Assembly (NCBI RefSeq): GCF_000686845.1
Contig: NZ_JMLS01000017.1
Coordinates: 1 to 64,000, forward strand
From: Paenibacillus sp. UNC451MF
GTDB lineage: Bacteria > Bacillota > Bacilli > Paenibacillales > NBRC-103111
Reading direction: 5' to 3'
DNA length: 64,000 nt
Below the pieces are notes generated by a model, which had not been told where the DNA came from, did not search any database, and was given only the letters and a program-made list of their open reading frames with translations. Positions 52,111-62,043 of the stretch are shown piece after piece; the first letter of the stretch is position 1, and each line of letters begins with the position of its first letter. A program made the position numbers and the translations under genes.

Positions 52111-52917
52111 ATGGAAAGCATGGACCATTTAGAAAATGAAAGAGGGCTGCCCTTTGACCCTGAAAGCTTAAAAAAGTTGCATGGCATCGATATCAATGAC
52201 CAGGTGCTAATAAGCTTGAATCAATATCAAGAGAGCTGGAAAGCAGATGAATTTGTTTATCGTATCCTGACTACAGAAGAAATCGTAGAAATATGGGACT
52301 TGTTTCAGGATTTGGAATGCCACAAAGGCATCTGTCCGCTGCTCACGGATGATCAGTCCAACTACATAGGCTTATATACCGCCGGTCCGCTAAGAGAAAA
52401 GGTTTGTTATTTAAATCATGAAGAGACGGATTTGTCACCAGGATTCCGGTATATGGAGCGGTTCATTGCTACGATTTTGAATAATCCCGGAGCGGAGTGG
52501 GATCAACTCGCGCATGATTATCCTATCGTATCCGACCTTGATGATCGGCATGAGCACAGTGAGCTTGATTTTCATGTCATCCAAGAACTGGATCAATGCC
52601 TGTTACAAGAGAATCTTGATGAGGATCTGGTGCAGCAACTTATTTTTTCTAAATTGACGATGATGCCTTATTCGAGATCAGATGAAATTTGCAGTTATCT
52701 GACTTCAGACGACATGTTTATCCAAGAAAAAGCCGTCGTACTTTTAAGAAAAAGAAATTATACGCCGGCTGCCGGGTTGCTATTTGAGGTTGCCAAAAGC
52801 GGGATGCCAAATGGCAAGCTAGCAGCGATATCCGCTTTGAAGCAATTCCGTACAGCGGATAGCAAAAGGCTGCTGAAAGAATTGGAAGGGCTGCTGCCCC
52901 CAAATTATTTTAAGTAG
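52111..52917 (+). CDS. SMI1/KNR4-like protein with HEAT-type C-terminus
   Basis: A 268-residue soluble, acidic protein. Residues 35-135 fit the SMI1/KNR4 (SUKH) pattern: LTTEEIVEIWDLFQDLE, PLLTDDQSNYIGLYTAGPLR and CYLNHEETDLSPGFRYMERFI. Residues 190-265 are helix pairs of HEAT type (KAVVLLRKRNYTPAAGLLFE, KLAAISALKQFRTADSKRL). SUKH proteins often act as immunity proteins against toxic nucleases or deaminases, but no toxin gene is near. The ATG at 52111 follows GGAGG by five bases; an in-frame TTG lies at 52099. The next gene starts 11 bases after its stop. Confidence 0.7.
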   Translation: MESMDHLENERGLPFDPESLKKLHGIDINDQVLISLNQYQESWKADEFVYRILTTEEIVEIWDLFQDLECHKGICPLLTDDQSNYIGLYTAGPLREKVCYLNHEETDLSPGFRYMERFIATILNNPGAEWDQLAHDYPIVSDLDDRHEHSELDFHVIQELDQCLLQENLDEDLVQQLIFSKLTMMPYSRSDEICSYLTSDDMFIQEKAVVLLRKRNYTPAAGLLFEVAKSGMPNGKLAAISALKQFRTADSKRLLKELEGLLPPNYFK

Positions 52918-52928
52918 GAGTGAGAGTG

Positions 52929-54715
52929 GTGGAACACGTAAGCACTGAAGAAGAACAGCGTTTTCCTTTGCCCGAACAGGATTTCGAAATATATAAAGCG
53001 GCAAAGGCGATGGTGATTTCAAGCATGCTTTATACCATCTGGCCTGTGCTTTAGCAGCCGATCCAAATAACGCTGAATGGCTCGAATCCCTTGACGAATG
53101 GATTGATACAGGGGAAGATTTACTGCCTTTTGTTCCGGTCGAAGACAACAATTATTTCGCCGTCATGGCGGTCAGGGCTTATATTTATGCCAGAGTGAAT
53201 AAGTTTAATGATGCCTTCAGTATATTGAGGCAGGTTGTCAACGCAAAGCCGGAGGTACCCTATTTAGTGTGGGTTGGCGAATGGGAGCCGCGAGTCGTAA
53301 GCTTGGAAGAAATCGAAGAAAATACGATTATTTTATTTGTCAGCGGAGTCATGAAATCCATCGATCTGCTGGAAGGAAACGTACGACAAAGCGTTCTGGC
53401 CGCAATATCCTCCATTCTCCGGAGAATGTGTGTGATGTATCCTAAATCATACATGTTATACTGGTTGCTTTCCTCAATGTACAGAAGACAGGAGGATATG
53501 AAGGGAGCGCTAACAGCCGCTAAGACTGCTTACAAACTCAATAAATGTTGGAATACATCCATCGGTATGGCACTTTGCTTTAGAGCTGAAGGCAGCATAC
53601 GTAAAGCCGCAGGCTATTACAAGAAAGCAGGTAAGCTTGATCCTGAGAACGAAACGAGCTATTTGGACTTGGGAGATCTGTATCTGGAAAATGGCTTATA
53701 CAAAAAAGCTGTGAAAGCATACAAAAAGGCTTTGGATATTCAGCCTAATCATGAATGGGCGATGGCGTCTACCCTTTATTCTGAATACATGCTCAAAAAA
53801 GATGCAGAACGTTTGGGGAGAATCGAGACTTACTATAAAGCAAACACCAACAATGTCAGGGCAAGACAACTTCTGAATCCATTACTGCCGGGCTCCGCCA
53901 TCCCTTTTGTTGATTATATACCGGAGCCGGAAGAAGCTTCCATCAATGTTCTACGCCAAATAGCGGAGCAAAATCCGGATTTGGAAAGCGGAGGGACGAT
54001 CAGCCTTTCGATTAATTATTTGGAAGCACCCAGCGCTATTCATGCTTTTGAGTTATATTTGAATAAATTCGGCAAAAGCAGTCATCCGCCTAAGCTGAAT
54101 TTGACTATCGAAGATGTTCCCGAACCGGATCCCAGAAAGACGATAGCCGATAACGGAGTTATCTTATGGAAATATGACGGGTTGAGTGCCCAACCGGCCA
54201 TGCCTAAACCGTCGAGCAAAGTTGTTGATGCCGTATCCCGATTAGCAGTCACACCGTACCAACTTGAGGAATGGTACTTCAGAGCAGGCGAAATTGCTAA
54301 AAGTCTCACTCCTGAACTTCTGCCGGACTTTTTCACTATCCTGACTCATCCGCCGGAGCCGCCCGAACCGATTTCGAGCTGGCTGTGGATCCAGCGCACT
54401 CAGTATGCTGCAGTATTCATTATGGCGCAGCTTAGCCCGTCCAAGCCTTCAGAAGCTTTACTGTCCATATGCTATGGGCAAATGGATTGGCCAATAAATG
54501 CGGCGTTCACCGCATTAGCTTATCAGGCGCAAGGGAATCCTGAGCTTGAAAAATCGGTTTCCGAAGTATTTATCCAAGCTATGGAGCGGATTCCAAGTGA
54601 AGGCTACTGCTTCAATACTTATCCATTGGTTTGCAATTGGCTGCGACTTGCTTCGAATGATATTAATTTAAGGGAACAGTTGGAGCAATGGAAAAGCGAT
54701 CTGGAGCAGCGGTAA
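52929..54715 (+). pseudogene. TPR-repeat protein with a one-base frameshift near its start
   Basis: A tetratricopeptide protein of about 595 residues if intact. The GTG at 52929, with GGAG upstream, reads VEHVSTEEEQRFPLPEQDFE and IYKAAKA, then drifts and stops at 53054. A second frame starts at about 53008 with GDGDFKHALYHLACALAADP, a clear TPR helix, and stays open to 54715. TPR units are best seen at SYLDLGDLYLENGLYKKAVK and AYKKALDIQPNHEWA. Total length is one base short of a multiple of three, so a single deletion near 53005 explains it. The open part could be translated from an internal ATG at 53165 but lacks a good ribosome binding site. Paired with the SMI1-like gene. Confidence 0.75.
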
Positions 54716-54770
54716 TAGGCAGTTAATTGGGAATCTTTTACGAAATCGTATTATTCTTGATGATTGTTAT

Positions 54771-54806
54771 AACGCTACTGACACACAGATGTCAGTAGCG
54801 TTTTTG
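54771..54806 (+). terminator. terminator after the TPR gene
   Basis: AACGCTACTGAC and GTCAGTAGCGTT form a perfect 12-bp stem over eight bases, followed by TTTG. Confidence 0.85.
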
Positions 54807-54910
54807 TATACTCAGTGTAGATGATTATTAAGTTGCATGAAGCTTGGCAATGCACCTAAGTCAAAGTAAATATTTTGTGAAATATGAAGAAAGAAGGTGG
54901 GGGTATTCCA

Positions 54911-55369
54911 ATGGATTCAAATAAGGGCCGAACCCGTTACTGGGTTGGTGTAGTTTCCGCCTCACACGTAAAACGAGGAGTGCAGGGCAGTTTCGCCCAG
55001 CTTTGCCATGGGAAGTCCGCTCCTTTACGGCGGATGAGCCTCAATGATTGGCTGATATATTATTCTCCAAAGACGGATATGGAGAAAGGGGAGCCGCTCC
55101 AGGCATTTACAGCCATAGGGAAAGTTGCTGATGATAAAGTCTATGAATTCCAGATGTCAGAATCCTTTGTGCCAATTCGAAGGAATATCCACTATATTCC
55201 TTGCCAAGAAGTGAAGATTAAGGATCTATTAGATCAGCTTAGCTTCACACGTGGAGAACGAAATTGGGGATACACCTTCCGTTTTGGACATTTTGAGATT
55301 GGACGGGAAGATTTTCTAACGATTGCTGGGGCAATGCTGGGTGAGAATGCAGCGATGTCGTTAAACTAG
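54911..55369 (+). CDS. EVE-domain protein
   Basis: A 152-residue protein that is a single EVE domain of the PUA superfamily, a pocket thought to bind modified bases in DNA or RNA. It opens RYWVGVVSASHVKRGVQGSFAQ and carries the usual DWLIYYSPKT strand-turn, then ETFQAFTAIGKV-like and FRFGHFEIGREDFLTIAGAML at the end. ATG 54911 has AAGGTGGGGG upstream; an in-frame ATG at 54884 has none. Stand-alone EVE proteins are widespread in bacilli. No restriction or toxin gene is next to it. Confidence 0.88.
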   Translation: MDSNKGRTRYWVGVVSASHVKRGVQGSFAQLCHGKSAPLRRMSLNDWLIYYSPKTDMEKGEPLQAFTAIGKVADDKVYEFQMSESFVPIRRNIHYIPCQEVKIKDLLDQLSFTRGERNWGYTFRFGHFEIGREDFLTIAGAMLGENAAMSLN

Positions 55370-55467
55370 CGAACCGGAAAGTTTAGTTATAATCGTACTC
55401 TACAAGCGGGCATGTGGTAACATACTCTCAAGATAGTTTAATTTAAAACAATGTGGAGTGAGTTATT

Positions 55468-55797
55468 GTGGCAACCGTGGAGGATTTTTTGAAGTTAGAT
55501 ATTCGAATCGGTACTGTGATTAAAGCGGAACCTTTTCCAGAAGCAAGAAAACCTGCTATCAAGTTAGAAATTGATTTTGGAGAAATCGGTATTAAACGTT
55601 CTTCTGCTCAAATAACGAGAAGATACGTACCTGAACAGCTCGTTGGTCAACAAGTGGTCGCAATAGTAAATTTCCCGGTAAGGCGAATTGCCGGTTTTGA
55701 ATCAGAAGTGTTGGTAATAGGAGGCGTTCCGGAGGAAGGCGATGTTGTCCTATTGCAACCAAATGAATCAGTTAAAAATGGTACACCGATTGCTTAA
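55468..55797 (+). CDS. csaA: CsaA, tRNA-binding-domain chaperone
   Basis: A 109-residue protein with one tRNA-binding OB-fold domain. B. subtilis CsaA (about the same length) is described as a dimeric chaperone linked to protein export. Family motifs: [41 protein letters not shown] and the closing [18 protein letters not shown] start with GGAGTGAG upstream. Single-gene unit, sharing a two-way terminator with the AraC gene. Confidence 0.93.
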   Translation: MATVEDFLKLDIRIGTVIKAEPFPEARKPAIKLEIDFGEIGIKRSSAQITRRYVPEQLVGQQVVAIVNFPVRRIAGFESEVLVIGGVPEEGDVVLLQPNESVKNGTPIA

Positions 55798-55829
55798 AAT
55801 CAATTGAAGATCCTTTGTGATTTACCATG

Positions 55830-55877
55830 AAAAAGGGGTTTACTCATTATTTTATAAGGAGTAGATCCCTTTTTCTT
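55830..55877. terminator. two-way terminator, csaA and AraC genes
   Basis: AAAAAGGGGTTTACTC and GAGTAGATCCCTTTTT pair with two mismatches over 16 bases, with poly-A and poly-T flanks. Confidence 0.75.
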
Positions 55878-55900
55878 TTATGCAATACAATTTTAGAACT

Positions 55901-56851
55901 TCAAGACAAGCTGCGGTTGACAGCAGCCTGCAAATACCGGTGCAGAAGGGAGAAATCCAGCTCATTGCTGCGCACGGCTTTGCGAAATTTGGCCGGTGTG
56001 ATGTTCATCAAATCAGCGAACACTTTGCTGAAATAGTGTACCGTTTCGAAACCCACTTCAGACGAGATGTCTTCGATGTTAATATCAGTATAAACAAGAA
56101 GATAGGCAGCTCGCTTAATGCGTTCGTTGCGTATCCAAGATGGAAACGTTAACCCAAGCTGCTCAGAAAGAAGACGTGAAAGTTGTCTCTCCGACAAATG
56201 AATTTCTTGAGCCAGTTCCTTGATCGTCAATTTATGAGACAGATTGCTCATGATGTAATCTTTAGCTTCTTTCAGTGCCCCCGAATAAATGGACTCAGTT
56301 CCATTCTCTGCCGTAACAGAACCCCCGTACCTTGAAAACATCGAAAGGGAGGTTAGCAGCAGCGAATGAGCCAGCTTCTCGGCAACCTTAGGGTAATCGA
56401 TCTTCTCTCCTGAACAATAATCAATTAGCGCCTTCCATGTGAGCACAGCTGCGGATTGTTCCGTATCCGCAATGAATAAATGATGAAATCGGTTCAGTCT
56501 GTCGAACATTTCCACGACTTCGGGATCAGAAGCTTCTTGTATTATGTCAAAGGCAACGAATAGCAGAAGCATGCCGGAATCGCTTTCAATATGGTGTGAA
56601 CTATTAGGCTTGGAGCAATAAAGAGTGCCTTGGCGCAGGGGATATGTAATGCCGTTATGAATATAAGTCCCTACTCCGTCGGCCACGTAGCATATTTCGA
56701 AAAATGAATGAGCATGGGGTGTATTACCGCGATGTCTTGGTTTTCCTCCCCAGTAATGAATGAAGAAGGAGGCTGGAGGGCCTTGAAGGCTCGTTACATG
56801 CTCATTTAGGTACAAACTGCTTTTTTGGCATGCTGCTATGCTTGGGACCAT
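55901..56851 (-). CDS. AraC-family regulator of the glucarate genes
   Basis: A 316-residue regulator. The N-terminal cupin (about 25-165) has HYWGGKPRHRGNTPHAHSFFE, typical for sugar or acid binding. The C-terminal double helix-turn-helix (about 205-300) has YIMSNLSHKLTIKELAQEIH, LSERQLSRLLSEQLG and DINIEDISSEVGFETVHYFSK. GGAGG lies seven bases before the ATG. It is divergent from the kdgD-aldehyde dehydrogenase-gudD operon, with 237 bases between the starts. Control of that operon in response to glucarate or a breakdown product is likely (inference). B. subtilis uses a different regulator type for the same pathway. Confidence 0.85.
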   Translation of the reverse strand: MVPSIAACQKSSLYLNEHVTSLQGPPASFFIHYWGGKPRHRGNTPHAHSFFEICYVADGVGTYIHNGITYPLRQGTLYCSKPNSSHHIESDSGMLLLFVAFDIIQEASDPEVVEMFDRLNRFHHLFIADTEQSAAVLTWKALIDYCSGEKIDYPKVAEKLAHSLLLTSLSMFSRYGGSVTAENGTESIYSGALKEAKDYIMSNLSHKLTIKELAQEIHLSERQLSRLLSEQLGLTFPSWIRNERIKRAAYLLVYTDINIEDISSEVGFETVHYFSKVFADLMNITPAKFRKAVRSNELDFSLLHRYLQAAVNRSLS

Positions 56852-57088
56852 GTAAGTCCTCCTTCTGATCCCATAAGCGGGAACTATATGATTTCAAGGT
56901 GAGTACTGAGTATGGGAACCGACTTTAGAAAAACTCAATGATCGACGTTTCTCTTAACGCTTCATTATAACATGAAAAAGTGCAAAAATAAGGCGTGAAT
57001 TTGAAAAGACAGCCCAGGATGAAACTTCTATACTGAAGAAGAAAGTACAGATCGATATTTCACTTGAAATGAAGGGCGGGCAAAACAA

Positions 57089-58045
57089 ATGACTAAGATA
57101 CCCGGCGCAAGAACAGCGCCTACTGGCATTTTAGGGTTTCCGGTAGCACCGATGGACCAGAGCGGTCGGTTGGATGTGAATGCTTTTGAACACAATGTGA
57201 AGTTTCTTCTACAAGAGGGGCTGTCAGCTATATTCGTCGCTTGCGGCTCGGGTGAGTTTCATGCGCTTTCTCATCAGGATTACCGGCAAATGGTTGAAAC
57301 GGCAGTATTGGTGGCACAAGGGAAAGTTCCCGTTTATACCGGAGTAGGGGGAAATATTACCCATGCCCTTGAGCTTGCCAAGCTGTCTGAGGGATTAGGG
57401 GCAGACGGTTACTTGATCCTCCCTCCATATTTGATTGAAGCAGAGCAGGAAGGACTATACCGCTACTTGAATGCTATTATCGGTAGCACCGATATGAATG
57501 CCGTCGTGTATCAACGGGATAACTGTGTTCTTACTTTGAATACAATGCAGCGACTTCTGGATCTCCCACAGCTTGTAGGATTAAAGGATGGCCTTGGGAA
57601 TATGGATCTAAATATTGAACTGACACAAACCATAGGGAACCGGCTGACATGGCTTAACGGAATGCCAATGGCCGAAGTGACGATGCCGGCTTATGTGAAT
57701 TTGGGATTTAGTGGCTATTCATCGGCCATATCCAACTATATTCCTCATATATCGCGACTGTTTTATGAAGCTCTGTTAAGTGGGAATCAAGTGCTGCTTA
57801 GTGAACTGTACAAACATGTTATACTGCCGATCAACGCGATCCGCCGCCAAAGAAAAGGTTATGCCGTAGCTTTGATCAAGGCAGGCATGCAAATCGTTGG
57901 CCACCCGGTAGGAACCGATGTAAGACCGCCGATCATTCCTGTGGAGTCGGAGCATTTTCAAAAGCTTGAGCTCATTATTAAAGATGCGTTTGACCGGTTT
58001 CCTAGGACAGGCGCTACACCTAAGGAGGCGAATACCGGAGCATGA
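57089..58045 (+). CDS. kdgD: 5-dehydro-4-deoxyglucarate dehydratase
   Basis: Dehydrates and decarboxylates 5-keto-4-deoxyglucarate to 2,5-dioxopentanoate (2-oxoglutarate semialdehyde). It is a class I aldolase-like barrel of the DapA superfamily, 318 residues. [21 protein letters not shown], the [13 protein letters not shown] loop (place of the usual GTTGE), the tyrosine in NAVVYQRDN and the Schiff-base lysine K166 in VGLKDGLGN support the KdgD subgroup over dihydrodipicolinate synthase. The next gene overlaps its stop by four bases. GGGCGG is before the ATG. Middle step of the glucarate pathway encoded here. Confidence 0.92.
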   Translation: MTKIPGARTAPTGILGFPVAPMDQSGRLDVNAFEHNVKFLLQEGLSAIFVACGSGEFHALSHQDYRQMVETAVLVAQGKVPVYTGVGGNITHALELAKLSEGLGADGYLILPPYLIEAEQEGLYRYLNAIIGSTDMNAVVYQRDNCVLTLNTMQRLLDLPQLVGLKDGLGNMDLNIELTQTIGNRLTWLNGMPMAEVTMPAYVNLGFSGYSSAISNYIPHISRLFYEALLSGNQVLLSELYKHVILPINAIRRQRKGYAVALIKAGMQIVGHPVGTDVRPPIIPVESEHFQKLELIIKDAFDRFPRTGATPKEANTGA

Positions 58046-59508
58046 TGGCGAATGGTGATAGTCCGACGTATCTGAATTATGTTCGGGGAAAATGGATGCG
58101 TTCACATACCGGGGAGGTAGAGGCCAGCATCAATCCGGCAAACGGCCGGGAAGTGGTAGGTTTTGTTCAAAATTCGGCTCTGCCGGATTTGGATGAGGCT
58201 GTTCAGGCGGCTGCCGATGCTCAGAAGGCATGGAAGCGGCTAGCAGGTAGTGTAAGAGGTGACTACCTATTCAAAGCTGCAGCTATCCTGGAGAGAAGGC
58301 TGGATGAGGTTGCAACAGCGATGACGAAAGAGATGGGCAAAACGTTCGCTGAAGCGAAGGGGGAGACGGCTCGTGGTATAGCAATCCTACGCTATTATGC
58401 CGGTGAAGGGATGCGTCCCGTAGGAGACGTTATCCCCTCCACGGACAGTGAAGCGCTGATGTTCACGACCAGGGTACCACTTGGTGTCGTAGGTATCATT
58501 ACGCCGTGGAATTTCCCTGTGGCGATTCCGTTATGGAAAATGGCTCCAGCACTTGTATACGGCAACACGGTGGTCATCAAACCAGCTTCAGAGACGGGTG
58601 TGACCTGCGCTAAGCTGATTAAATGCTTTGAAGAAGCAGGATTTCCTCCGGGTGTAATCAATATGGTTACTGGATCGGGCAGTGTCATAGGCCGTGGAAT
58701 TGCGGAGCATCCCGGTATTCACGGGCTGTCGTTCACCGGCTCCAATGCCGTCGGGAAAACGATCGGCCAAGCTGCACTTGCGCGTGGGGCCAAATATCAG
58801 CTGGAGATGGGTGGCAAAAACCCTGTCATTGTAGCAGCAGATGCCGATCTGAACTTGGCTGTAGAAGCAACAATCAGCGGGGGACTTCGCTCGACAGGAC
58901 AGAAATGCACGGCAACGAGTCGTGTCATAGTTCATCAGGACGTGTATGAACCGTTTAAACAGCTCTTATTGGATCGGATCGGGCAGATCAAGATCGGTGA
59001 CGGCATGATGGATGACGTATGGATGGGGCCTTGCGCCAGCGAACGGCAGCACGATACAGTGCTTGCTTATATTCGTAAGGGAATTGAAGAGGGGGCCCGT
59101 CTTCTGTGCGGAGGAGGGCATCCTCAAGGAAGAGGCTATGCTGAAGGCTACTTCATAGAGCCGACGATTTTCGAGAATGTCACTTCCGATATGACCATTG
59201 CCCGGGAGGAAATCTTCGGCCCAGTGCTGGTTTTGATGAAGGTTGAATCCATGGAGCAGGCAGTTCAGTTGGCTAATGATGTGGAATTCGGACTAAGCGC
59301 CTCCATCTTTACTTCCAATATTGGAGCGATGCTCGGCTTCATTCAAGAGATAGACGCAGGGCTTGTGCGCATCAATGCGGAAAGCGCGGGGGTCGAGCTG
59401 CAAGCTCCGTTCGGAGGCATGAAGCATTCGAGCTCCCATTCCCGTGAGCAGGGGCGCGCGGCAATCGAGTTTTTTACAGCAGTCAAAACCGTGTTCGTCA
59501 AATCGTGA
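58042..59508 (+). CDS. 2-oxoglutarate semialdehyde dehydrogenase
   Basis: Oxidises 2,5-dioxopentanoate to 2-oxoglutarate with NAD(P), so carbon enters the TCA cycle. An aldehyde dehydrogenase of 488 residues. The cofactor site includes [11 protein letters not shown] and [12 protein letters not shown], the general base glutamate lies in QLEMGGKNP, and the catalytic cysteine is C289 in [18 protein letters not shown] and AGLVRIN follow as usual. The start overlaps the kdgD stop (ATGA). Specificity is taken from context: the kdgD and gudD genes on either side make the pathway. It matches the role of B. subtilis YcbD. Confidence 0.92.
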   Translation: MMANGDSPTYLNYVRGKWMRSHTGEVEASINPANGREVVGFVQNSALPDLDEAVQAAADAQKAWKRLAGSVRGDYLFKAAAILERRLDEVATAMTKEMGKTFAEAKGETARGIAILRYYAGEGMRPVGDVIPSTDSEALMFTTRVPLGVVGIITPWNFPVAIPLWKMAPALVYGNTVVIKPASETGVTCAKLIKCFEEAGFPPGVINMVTGSGSVIGRGIAEHPGIHGLSFTGSNAVGKTIGQAALARGAKYQLEMGGKNPVIVAADADLNLAVEATISGGLRSTGQKCTATSRVIVHQDVYEPFKQLLLDRIGQIKIGDGMMDDVWMGPCASERQHDTVLAYIRKGIEEGARLLCGGGHPQGRGYAEGYFIEPTIFENVTSDMTIAREEIFGPVLVLMKVESMEQAVQLANDVEFGLSASIFTSNIGAMLGFIQEIDAGLVRINAESAGVELQAPFGGMKHSSSHSREQGRAAIEFFTAVKTVFVKS

Positions 59509-59524
59509 CGAGGAGGCTAAGGTT

Positions 59525-60880
59525 ATGAGACTTGAAGCATCTAACTCAAATTCATATTCTTCACCAGTCATTACGGATATGCTAGTTATTCCGGTAGCAG
59601 GACGGGACAGTATGCTGCTCAATCTGAGCGGGGCTCACAGCCCGTTCTTTACCCGTAATGTGGTCATTCTCAAAGATAACGCAGGTCATACTGGTGTTGG
59701 AGAGGTGCCGGGAGGCGAGCGCATTCGCCAGACGTTGGAGGAGGCCAAGGCGCTCGTGATTGGACATTCCATTGGTGGCTACAACAATCTGTTAAGAGAG
59801 GTTAAGAAGCAGTTTGCTGATCGGGATGCCGGCGGGAGAGGGCTGCAGACTTTTGATCTGCGCGTAGCCATTCATGCCGTAACCGCTCTGGAGGCAGCAC
59901 TGCTTGATTTGCTCGGACAATTCCTTAATGTCCCGGTTGCCGCATTGCTCGGGGACGGGCAGCAACGGGAAGCGGTAGAGATGCTTGGCTATTTGTTCTA
60001 CGTCGGGAATCCTCTTAAGACGGATCTCCCTTATTCGAGTGAGCCTGATGCCAAGGACGATTGGTTCCGTTTACGCCACGAGGAAGCGCTTACGGGAGAT
60101 CAGGTGGTCCGGCTTGCCGAAGCCGCCCATGCCCGCTACGGCTTCAACGACTTCAAGCTGAAGGGCGGGGTGCTGCCTGGAGAAGAAGAGATGGAGGCTG
60201 TGGAGCTTCTGGCCCGGCGGTTCCCGCAAGCACGGATTACTCTTGATCCGAACGGAGCGTGGTCACTGGATGAAGCGATCCGGTTATGCCGTGGCAAGAG
60301 GGATATTCTCGCCTATGCCGAGGACCCTTGCGGCGCAGAGAAGGGCTATAGCGGACGCGAGGTGCTCGCTGAGTTCCGGCGCGCAACAGGACTCCCGACA
60401 GCAACGAACATGATCGCTTGTGATTGGAGGGAGATGGGGCATGCTGTGCAGCTTCGCTCCGTCGATATCCCGCTCGCCGATCCGCACTTCTGGACCATGC
60501 AAGGATCGGTCCGCGTTGCGCAAATGTGCAGCGATTGGGGTCTTACCTGGGGCTCGCATTCGAACAATCATTTCGATATCTCCCTGGCGATGTTCACTCA
60601 TGTGGCCGCGGCAGCACCGGGAGAGATCACTGCGATTGATACGCATTGGATATGGCAGGATGGTCAGCATTTGACCAAAGAGCCGCTGCGAATCGTAGGC
60701 GGTTTGGTCCAGGTACCGGATAAGCCAGGGCTTGGCATAGAGCCTGATATGGAGCAAATCGAACAGGCTCATAAGCTGTATGGGCAAATGAGTCTTGGAG
60801 CGCGCGACGATGCCAAGGCGATGCAATATTTAATCCCTGGCTGGACGTTCGATCCGAAACGCCCATGCTTGGTGCGATGA
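59525..60880 (+). CDS. gudD: glucarate dehydratase
   Basis: Removes water from D-glucarate to give 5-keto-4-deoxyglucarate, the first step of this pathway. An enolase-superfamily protein of 451 residues. It has the capping domain start ([20 protein letters not shown]), the base lysine in FNDFKLKGG, the metal ligands in LDPNGAW, YAEDPC and ATNMIAC, and the catalytic histidine in SHSNNHFDI. All are as in the E. coli and B. subtilis enzymes. GAGGAGG is ten bases before ATG 59525; the frame reaches back into the previous gene to 59444. Last gene of the unit. No GudP-type glucarate carrier is present. Confidence 0.95.
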   Translation: MRLEASNSNSYSSPVITDMLVIPVAGRDSMLLNLSGAHSPFFTRNVVILKDNAGHTGVGEVPGGERIRQTLEEAKALVIGHSIGGYNNLLREVKKQFADRDAGGRGLQTFDLRVAIHAVTALEAALLDLLGQFLNVPVAALLGDGQQREAVEMLGYLFYVGNPLKTDLPYSSEPDAKDDWFRLRHEEALTGDQVVRLAEAAHARYGFNDFKLKGGVLPGEEEMEAVELLARRFPQARITLDPNGAWSLDEAIRLCRGKRDILAYAEDPCGAEKGYSGREVLAEFRRATGLPTATNMIACDWREMGHAVQLRSVDIPLADPHFWTMQGSVRVAQMCSDWGLTWGSHSNNHFDISLAMFTHVAAAAPGEITAIDTHWIWQDGQHLTKEPLRIVGGLVQVPDKPGLGIEPDMEQIEQAHKLYGQMSLGARDDAKAMQYLIPGWTFDPKRPCLVR

Positions 60881-60940
60881 TCCGTTCAGACATCTCAACC
60901 GGATTCCGGTACAGCCTATAGCTGGATGCTTATCCATAGT

Positions 60941-60983
60941 AAAAATGACCTTCTTAAGATCTTAAGAAGGTCATTTTTTTATT
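60941..60983 (+). terminator. terminator of the glucarate operon
   Basis: A perfect 18-base inverted repeat (AAAAATGACCTTCTTAAG and its complement) with only AT between, ending in seven T. The strongest hairpin in the window. Confidence 0.9.
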
Positions 60984-61309
60984 ATCTCTCCTCTAAAGAG
61001 CTGCTGCCAATCTTTCCAAAAATCGGGTAGTCCTCGATAATTTCCGCAAAAGCATCCTCCTTAAAAAACATTCACAATCATCAGTATGTTAGATTATATG
61101 ACTTTAAAATTTCTTGTAAAGGAATAATATGGTAACTTAAAGAGTATGATGTGAACAATTAACATATTAAATCATTAATTATTATGAAAAACTAACAATG
61201 ACAAACCAATATACATGTTATATAATATTACACATAAAGCGCATAACATAACATTAATTGTTATAATATGTTCGGAATATTATAGGAATGGTTGGGGAGA
61301 TGGTCACAG
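60984..61309. other. AT-rich gap with a small minus-strand remnant
   Basis: On the minus strand at about 60985-61072, FFKEDAFAEIIEDYPIFGKI runs to a TAA; it is too short to assign and may be the tail of a lost gene. The rest is very AT-rich and holds the upstream region of the amidohydrolase gene, with ACATTAATTGTTATAATATG near 61250 as a promoter-like stretch (TATAAT at about 61262). Confidence 0.35.
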
Positions 61310-62005
61310 ATGTTTATTCAAGCGAAGCCTTACATGTATCCTTATAACGGCGAGTTACGAGCGGATAACACTGCACTCATTATTATTGATATGCAGACGG
61401 ATTTTTGTGGTAAAGGCGGATACGTAGACAGAATGGGTTACGATTTATCTCTTACCCGGCGAGCGATCGAGCCTATTCAGCGGCTACTGGAGGTTGTAAG
61501 AGAAATTGATGGTTTTACTGTTATTCATACAAGAGAAGGGCATCGGGAAGATTTGTCCGATCTTCCTGCTAACAAAAGATGGCGAAGCAAGCAAATAGGC
61601 GCTGAGATCGGATCCGAGGGTCCAGCAGGTAGGATTTTGGTCCGAAATGAGCCAGGGTGGCAAATTATCGAGGAGTTGGAACCCTTACCGGGTGAGATCA
61701 TTATTGATAAGCCGGGTAAAGGCAGCTTTTATGCTACAGATCTGGATCTTATTCTTGGCACGAAAGGCATTCAAAATATAATTCTGAGTGGTATTACTAC
61801 AGATGTGTGTGTACATACCACAATGCGAGAAGCGAATGATCGCGGTTATGAGTGCCTCATTCTTGAAGATTGTACTGGTGCAACCGATCCCGATAACCAT
61901 ACTGCTGCATTACATATGGTTACGATGCAAGGAGGCGTCTTCGGCGGAGTATCGAATTCAGCGCATGTGCTAGCAGCGCTTCGCGAACTGCAAGCTTCTA
62001 AATAA
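61310..62005 (+). CDS. isochorismatase-family cysteine hydrolase (biuret-amidohydrolase-like)
   Basis: A 231-residue cytosolic amidohydrolase. The catalytic triad fits D27 ([10 protein letters not shown]), K134 ([10 protein letters not shown]) and C167 (TTDVCVHTT). The preceding cis-peptide region SGITTDVC is intact. The D-K and K-C spacings (107 and 33) are close to those of biuret hydrolase as I recall it, and the [10 protein letters not shown] loop also recalls that subgroup and ureidoacrylate hydrolases. GGGGAG is ten bases before ATG 61310; an earlier TTG at 61292 is less likely. The following NCS1 permease and PucR regulator point to release of ammonia from an imported cyclic or ureido nitrogen compound (inference). 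Confidence 0.85.
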   Translation: MFIQAKPYMYPYNGELRADNTALIIIDMQTDFCGKGGYVDRMGYDLSLTRRAIEPIQRLLEVVREIDGFTVIHTREGHREDLSDLPANKRWRSKQIGAEIGSEGPAGRILVRNEPGWQIIEELEPLPGEIIIDKPGKGSFYATDLDLILGTKGIQNIILSGITTDVCVHTTMREANDRGYECLILEDCTGATDPDNHTAALHMVTMQGGVFGGVSNSAHVLAALRELQASK

Positions 62006-62043
62006 CGACAGTTCACATAACTCAAATGAAACGAGGGATAACA

